Source: Methanobacteriota archaeon (GTDB taxonomy: Archaea > Halobacteriota > Halobacteria > Halobacteriales > Halalkalicoccaceae). Taken from it: a DNA stretch of 5,148 nt. This document shows, piece by piece, positions 1 through 5,148 of this stretch. Position 1 is the stretch's first letter; the number at the start of each line of letters is the position of its first letter. Made by a program: the position numbers and the translations under genes. The stretch covers positions 1 to 5,148 of the forward strand of contig JADFQH010000230.1 of NCBI GenBank assembly GCA_022561895.1, in the 5' to 3' direction. Below the pieces are notes generated by a model. The model had not been told where the DNA came from and made no database searches. It saw only the letters and a program-made list of their open reading frames with translations.

Positions 1-1
1 G

Positions 2-1009
2 AAGGGACACGTCGTCCTTCCCGGCGAAGCGATCGAGAAGTACGGCGCGGACACCGTTCGATTCTTCCTGCTGAACTCCGCAGAGCCGTGGCAGGACTAC
101 GACTGGCGAGCCGAACAGGTCGAATCCACCAGAAACCAGCTCGACCGGTTCTGGAACCGGGCACAGGAAACGATCCACGCGGAGCACCGCTCCGCGGACA
201 GTGCGAGCGGGCAGAGCCCGCGAGCAGAGTCGGGGGAGGGCGAACGGGAGTTGGAGAGAATCGACCGTTGGCTGCTCTCGAAACTCCAGGAGACGATCGA
301 AACCGTAACGGAAGCGATGGAAGGTTTCGAGACCCGGAGTGCGAGCCAGCAGGCGTTTTATGGGTTCGAAGAGCAGCTCAGATGGTATCGTCGCCGAACC
401 GATCTCGATCGGCCGGGCGTCCGTTGGACGCTCCGAAAAACGCTCGAAACGCGGCTGCGCCTGCTTGCCCCGATCGTTCCGTTCATGGCGAACGAGCTGC
501 ACGAACAGCTCACCGGGACGCCCGCAGAAGACGCCCCGTGGCCGGAGGTCGAAGCGGCGTTCGTCGATCCTGCAATCGAAACCGAAGAACGCCTCATCGA
601 GAACCTGACCGAGGACATCGCAGACATCGTGGACGTGACGGGAACCGATCCCGAGACGATCCGTGTGTTCGTGGCCGCCGACTGGAAGCGCGAGGTGTTC
701 GAGACGGTGGCTGAGGTGGGACCGGATCAGGGGGCCGTGATGGGCGAGGTGATGCAGAACGAGGAGCTCCGCGAGAAGGGTGATGCGGTCAACGAACTCG
801 TCGGTGATCTCGTCTCGCTCGTCCGCGGGCGCTCGGAGGAGGAGCGTTCGGATCTTCAGGCGGTCGATGAACGGGCGGTCTACGAGGGGGCGAGCGACTT
901 CTTCGAGCGGGAGTTCGGGGCCACAGTCGAGATTCGGCCCGAAGAAGAAAGCGAGTCGGAGCGGGCCGAAAACGCGATCCCGCTGCGCCCGGCGATCCAC
1001 ATCGAGTAG
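2..1009 (+). CDS. leuS: Leucyl-tRNA synthetase, archaeal type, C-terminal 335 residues (5' end outside window)
   Basis: Class I aminoacyl-tRNA synthetase that charges tRNA-Leu with leucine in the cytoplasm. The open frame enters from the left edge, so the catalytic Rossmann and editing domains lie outside. The first visible residues (KGHVVLPGEAI, then YGADTVRFFLL and EPWQDYDW) are the segment that directly follows the KMSKS loop in archaeal LeuRS. The helical anticodon-binding domain follows: IDRWLLSKL at about visible residues 86-94 and LLAPIVPFMANEL at about 154-166. A C-terminal tRNA-contacting domain runs from about residue 205 to the end, with VFVAADWKREVF at about 222-233. The closing NAIPLRPAIHIE matches the usual archaeal LeuRS ending, so the 3' end looks intact (TAG stop). 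Visible residues about 60-83 form a Ser/Glu/Gly-rich linker that looks like a haloarchaeal acidic insertion. The gene is convergent with the next gene. The family call is from recalled sequence patterns, not a database search. Confidence 0.96.
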   Translation, partial: KGHVVLPGEAIEKYGADTVRFFLLNSAEPWQDYDWRAEQVESTRNQLDRFWNRAQETIHAEHRSADSASGQSPRAESGEGERELERIDRWLLSKLQETIETVTEAMEGFETRSASQQAFYGFEEQLRWYRRRTDLDRPGVRWTLRKTLETRLRLLAPIVPFMANELHEQLTGTPAEDAPWPEVEAAFVDPAIETEERLIENLTEDIADIVDVTGTDPETIRVFVAADWKREVFETVAEVGPDQGAVMGEVMQNEELREKGDAVNELVGDLVSLVRGRSEEERSDLQAVDERAVYEGASDFFEREFGATVEIRPEEESESERAENAIPLRPAIHIE

Positions 1010-1027
1010 CGCGACGGGGCTATCGAA

Positions 1028-2017
1028 TCAGGCCAGTCCGAGCAGATCGAACGAGTAGCCGTTGTCGTTCTCGCTTGCGTGCTCGTAGACCACGTGGGCG
1101 GCGGCCACGTCCTGAATCGCAAGTCCCGTCGAATCGAAGACACTGATCCCGTCCTCGGAGGTTCGTCCCTTCCGATCGCCGACGACGATCTCGCCGATTG
1201 CGGCGTCGATGTCGTCGTCCCCGAGGGTTCCTTGAGAGTAGGGAACGTTGATCTCGCCCGAGTGAGTGGTCTGGGCGTGGTCGTCGATGACGAGTTTCGA
1301 ATCCAGAAGGATCTCGTCCGCGATCTCGTGTTTTCCTTCAGCATCGGCCCCCATCGCGTTGATATGGGTGTGTTCGCCCACACCGACCGAAGAAACGATC
1401 GGCTCTGTGACGGGCGTCACAGTCGAAAGCACGTCACACGAGGCTGCCTCTTCGATGGATCCCGCTGAAACGTCGAACCGATCCTCGAAATGGGAGATGA
1501 ATCGCTCGACGCGCTCGGAATCGAGATCGCTGATGACGACAGTCTCGATCGGTCGGATCTCGGCGATAGCTTCGAGCTGGGTGTAGGCCTGTGCGCCCGC
1601 GCCGACGATTCCTATAGAGCGCGCCTCGTCGATCGCGAGATGGTCGGTGGCGACCGCAGCAGCTGCACCGGTTCGCTGCATCGTAAGCTCCGTGCCGTCC
1701 ATGATCGCGAGCGGGACTGCGGTCTCGGGATCGGAGTAGATCATCGTCCCCAGTACGGTGGGCAGCTCGTGATCGCGCGGGTTGTCGGGGTGGACGTTCA
1801 CCCACTTGATTCCGGCGGCGTCCCACGTACCTGCGTCCAAATAGGCTGGCATCGAGCGGAAGTCGCCGTTGTACTGAGGGAGGTCGATGTAGGATTTGGG
1901 CGGCATCTGGGCGTCGCCGCGCTCGTAGGCCGCGAAAGCGTCCTCGACGGCGGGAATGAGTTCTGCGAGCCGGGCGTTCGCGGCCACGTCGTCGCTGTTT
2001 AAAAGCAGCGTCTTCAT
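1028..2017 (-). CDS. Ornithine cyclodeaminase / archaeal alanine dehydrogenase / mu-crystallin family protein (329 aa)
   Basis: NAD(P)-dependent cytosolic enzyme of the OCD/mu-crystallin family. In archaea the best-known member (Archaeoglobus type) is an alanine dehydrogenase interconverting alanine with pyruvate and ammonia; others are ornithine cyclodeaminases or imine reductases. The substrate-pocket positions known from the family are present: K41, R54 (GDFRSMPA), K71 (GIKWVN), R115 (MQRTGA) and the catalytic-type Asp at D225 within NAMGADAEGK. The dinucleotide-binding Rossmann motif is IGIVGAGAQ (135-143), and its second strand ends in the acidic residues D164/D166, which favours NAD over NADP. 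A conserved FDSTGLAIQD lies at 294-303. Length is normal for the family. The start MKTLLLNSDDV fits the usual N-terminus and sits 28 bp from a TATA-like box. Alanine dehydrogenase is the likelier role in a haloarchaeon, but specificity cannot be fixed from sequence. Codon 6 is TTA, rare in high-G+C haloarchaea. Confidence 0.93.
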   Translation of the reverse strand: MKTLLLNSDDVAANARLAELIPAVEDAFAAYERGDAQMPPKSYIDLPQYNGDFRSMPAYLDAGTWDAAGIKWVNVHPDNPRDHELPTVLGTMIYSDPETAVPLAIMDGTELTMQRTGAAAAVATDHLAIDEARSIGIVGAGAQAYTQLEAIAEIRPIETVVISDLDSERVERFISHFEDRFDVSAGSIEEAASCDVLSTVTPVTEPIVSSVGVGEHTHINAMGADAEGKHEIADEILLDSKLVIDDHAQTTHSGEINVPYSQGTLGDDDIDAAIGEIVVGDRKGRTSEDGISVFDSTGLAIQDVAAAHVVYEHASENDNGYSFDLLGLA

Positions 2018-2220
2018 AACGGCGAATATTGCGGCGACCTCCTTATACTGTCGGTTGTGAATCTATGAATGACCAATGTAGGATTAGTGATATTTGTCTA
2101 GAGTTTAGTATGAAAGTAAATGGCGTATTTTATCCATCTCGTAATTATTTTATTATTTATCTCTTGAGTTGTAGATTTTGGCCTGAACAAATTTGTTTCG
2201 TCATTATCAACCGTCATAAA
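2018..2220. other. AT-rich segment holding the dehydrogenase promoter and the 3' end of the lipoprotein gene
   Basis: Positions 2041-2220 have about 31% G+C by hand count (lowest 60-base block, 2101-2160, about 23%), against about 60-65% in the flanking genes and about 51% in the neighbouring lipoprotein body. It contains two near-tandem ATTATTT units (2144-2150 and 2152-2158). There is no transposase remnant, tRNA or clear attachment repeat. The composition suggests an intergenic or decayed segment rather than long-established coding sequence, even though the last ~35 codons of the lipoprotein frame fall inside it. Confidence 0.5.
2041..2050 (-). promoter_or_regulatory. TATA-box promoter of the OCD/alanine dehydrogenase gene
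   Basis: Read on the minus strand this is CAGTATAAGG, centred about 28 bp before the ATG at 2017. Haloarchaeal TATA boxes lie about 26-27 bp before the transcription start, so the transcript would begin at or 1-2 nt before the ATG, i.e. leaderless. A GGAGGT-like string lies about 20 nt before the ATG, too far to act as a Shine-Dalgarno and probably fortuitous. Confidence 0.6.
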
Positions 2221-2703
2221 TACGTCTTCAGGCAGTCCAGATTCATCGTCAGTCACCCGAATCACCGCCGAGAGAGGAGACAAGTCCATTGGAACGTCTC
2301 CATCCGGCTCTTCAGTTTCCAACGAGACACGAAGATCGGAGGAGACCCGGTCGATCGATGTCAGTTCGAGGTCAGTGCCAGTCGGAAACCATCCAGCGAC
2401 GACGACCAACAGATACGATTCGCCGAAGTCAGTCTCCTGAATGAACTCTCCTAACTCGTCTTCGTGTAGAAGTCGGTCTTCGGCGTCTGAACGGTTAGCA
2501 AGAACGGTCTGATATGACGTAGGGATAGTTTCTGGATCCAATTCGCGTTCTGCTTCCTCGGTATCTTCGATAGGATTACCAGTATAATATACTTCGATCT
2601 CCATTCCATCGGGAGTGTTCAGGTTACCGCCAAAACTCGCACAACCAGCTATCCCGATAGGTGTAAAGGTTGCCACCCATGTGAGTGCTCGTCGGCGGTT
2701 CAT
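2098..2703 (-). CDS. Tat-exported haloarchaeal lipoprotein of unknown function (201 aa)
   Basis: I do not recognise a named family. The N-terminus MNRRRALTWV carries an arginine cluster at residues 3-5 (Tat type), followed by a short hydrophobic stretch and the lipobox IAGC with the lipidated Cys at residue 21. This predicts export by Tat and lipid anchoring on the outer face of the membrane. The mature part has a beta-rich segment (SYLLVVVAGWFPTG at about 96-109, LELTSIDRV at about 112-120, AVIRVTD at about 146-152, VFMTVD at about 161-166) that resembles small haloarchaeal lipoproteins and, more loosely, PrcB-C-like sandwich domains; that comparison is inference. The start at 2703 is preferred over the in-frame ATG at 2718 (five extra residues, MLLQC) because it opens the Tat signal and lies about 24-27 bp from a TATA-like box. 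Body G+C is about 51%, below its neighbours. Residues from about 167 onward are encoded by very AT-rich DNA and look like a run-on tail. Confidence 0.75.
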   Translation of the reverse strand: MNRRRALTWVATFTPIGIAGCASFGGNLNTPDGMEIEVYYTGNPIEDTEEAERELDPETIPTSYQTVLANRSDAEDRLLHEDELGEFIQETDFGESYLLVVVAGWFPTGTDLELTSIDRVSSDLRVSLETEEPDGDVPMDLSPLSAVIRVTDDESGLPEDVFMTVDNDETNLFRPKSTTQEINNKIITRWIKYAIYFHTKL

Positions 2704-2720
2704 ACACTGCAGTAGCATGT

Positions 2721-2731
2721 CTAAAATAAAT
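2721..2731 (-). promoter_or_regulatory. Probable TATA-box promoter of the lipoprotein gene
   Basis: On the minus strand the sequence ATTTATTTTAG is centred about 24 bp before the ATG at 2703, right for a haloarchaeal leaderless transcript starting at that codon. This spacing is one reason to prefer 2703 over 2718 as the start. The region is AT-rich overall, so a TATA-like match carries limited weight. The same T-rich run could also help end catalase transcripts coming from the right. Confidence 0.45.
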
Positions 2732-2738
2732 ATCTTTG

Positions 2739-2762
2739 TTTCGATCTCCGTTTATATCGAAA
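2739..2762. repeat. Short inverted repeat between the catalase and lipoprotein genes
   Basis: TTTCGAT (2739-2745) and ATCGAAA (2756-2762) are perfect 7-bp inverted arms separated by 10 bp, with imperfect pairing beyond. It sits just upstream of the lipoprotein TATA-like box and about 60 bp past the catalase stop. It could be a regulator site for the lipoprotein gene or a weak hairpin before the T-rich run that ends catalase transcription. A 7-bp palindrome can occur by chance, so this is tentative. Confidence 0.3.
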
Positions 2763-2823
2763 GAGATGAGAAATACCGACGATGGCTGATTATACGACGG
2801 AACGTCAATCTCAACCACCAAAT

Positions 2824-5091
<2,268 letters not shown>

Positions 5092-5148
5092 GGTGCTGTG
5101 ATAGATGTTCGCTCGTCCGATCCGATGACGCCACTGCGTCGAACAGTT
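5092..5148 (-). promoter_or_regulatory. Upstream region of the catalase gene, no clear promoter seen
   Basis: These 57 bases precede the catalase ATG. There is no Shine-Dalgarno before the start, and the position expected for a leaderless TATA box (around 5118) is G+C-rich. A weak CATCTATC (minus strand, about 5099-5106) is too close to the ATG to serve. The promoter is therefore either atypical or beyond the window edge with a 5' leader. Confidence 0.3.

Noticed and set aside
88..714. Plus-strand 208-codon frame within leuS
   Set aside because: An Arg/Gly/Pro-rich shadow in another frame of leuS, with no family resemblance.
2036..2041. GGAGGT-like string upstream of the dehydrogenase ATG as a ribosome binding site
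   Set aside because: It lies about 20 nt from the start codon and close to the TATA box, so it would probably not be in the leaderless transcript.
2029..2454. Plus-strand open frame of 141 codons in the AT-rich islet
   Set aside because: It overlaps the lipoprotein gene in antisense and crosses the dehydrogenase promoter. The minus strand has a Tat signal, lipobox and promoter, while this frame has no supporting motif.
2624..2821. Minus-strand 65-codon frame just after the catalase stop
   Set aside because: It would need a TTG start, has no Shine-Dalgarno or promoter, and overlaps the lipoprotein start in another frame.

Overview
The window reads as chromosomal DNA from a halophilic archaeon (class Halobacteria). 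The evidence is the acidic, D/E-rich proteins, a flanking G+C of roughly 60-65%, an archaeal-type leucyl-tRNA synthetase C-terminus, a Tat-type lipoprotein signal, and TATA boxes about 27 bp upstream of start codons with no Shine-Dalgarno, as expected for leaderless haloarchaeal transcripts. I cannot name the genus from sequence alone.

Layout. (1) The left edge to 1009 (+) is the 3' part of leuS, entering just after the KMSKS loop. (2) 1028-2017 (-) is an ornithine cyclodeaminase / archaeal alanine dehydrogenase / mu-crystallin family gene, convergent with leuS across an 18-bp gap. It has a well-placed promoter at about 2041-2050. (3) About 2041-2820 is an AT-rich islet. It contains a short Tat-exported lipoprotein gene of unknown function (2098-2703, -) at about 51% G+C, whose last ~35 codons run into DNA of only ~31% G+C. 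(4) 2824-5091 (-) is a large-subunit clade-2 catalase (HPII/KatE type) with a C-terminal DJ-1/PfpI-like domain that lacks the catalytic Cys. The last 57 bases are its upstream region.

The three minus-strand genes lie head to tail (catalase, lipoprotein, dehydrogenase). The lipoprotein and the dehydrogenase each have their own promoter-like element, so this is probably a set of monocistronic units rather than an operon. Translation (leuS), amino-acid metabolism (the dehydrogenase) and peroxide defence (catalase) share no obvious pathway.

I see no RNA gene, CRISPR array, insertion sequence, toxin-antitoxin pair or defence system, and nothing that makes a convincing undescribed system. The observations most worth following up are the run-on C-terminus of the lipoprotein in the AT-rich islet, and the catalase: its conserved HPII-type His-Tyr pair, its degenerate DJ-1 domain and its acidic extension and insertion.
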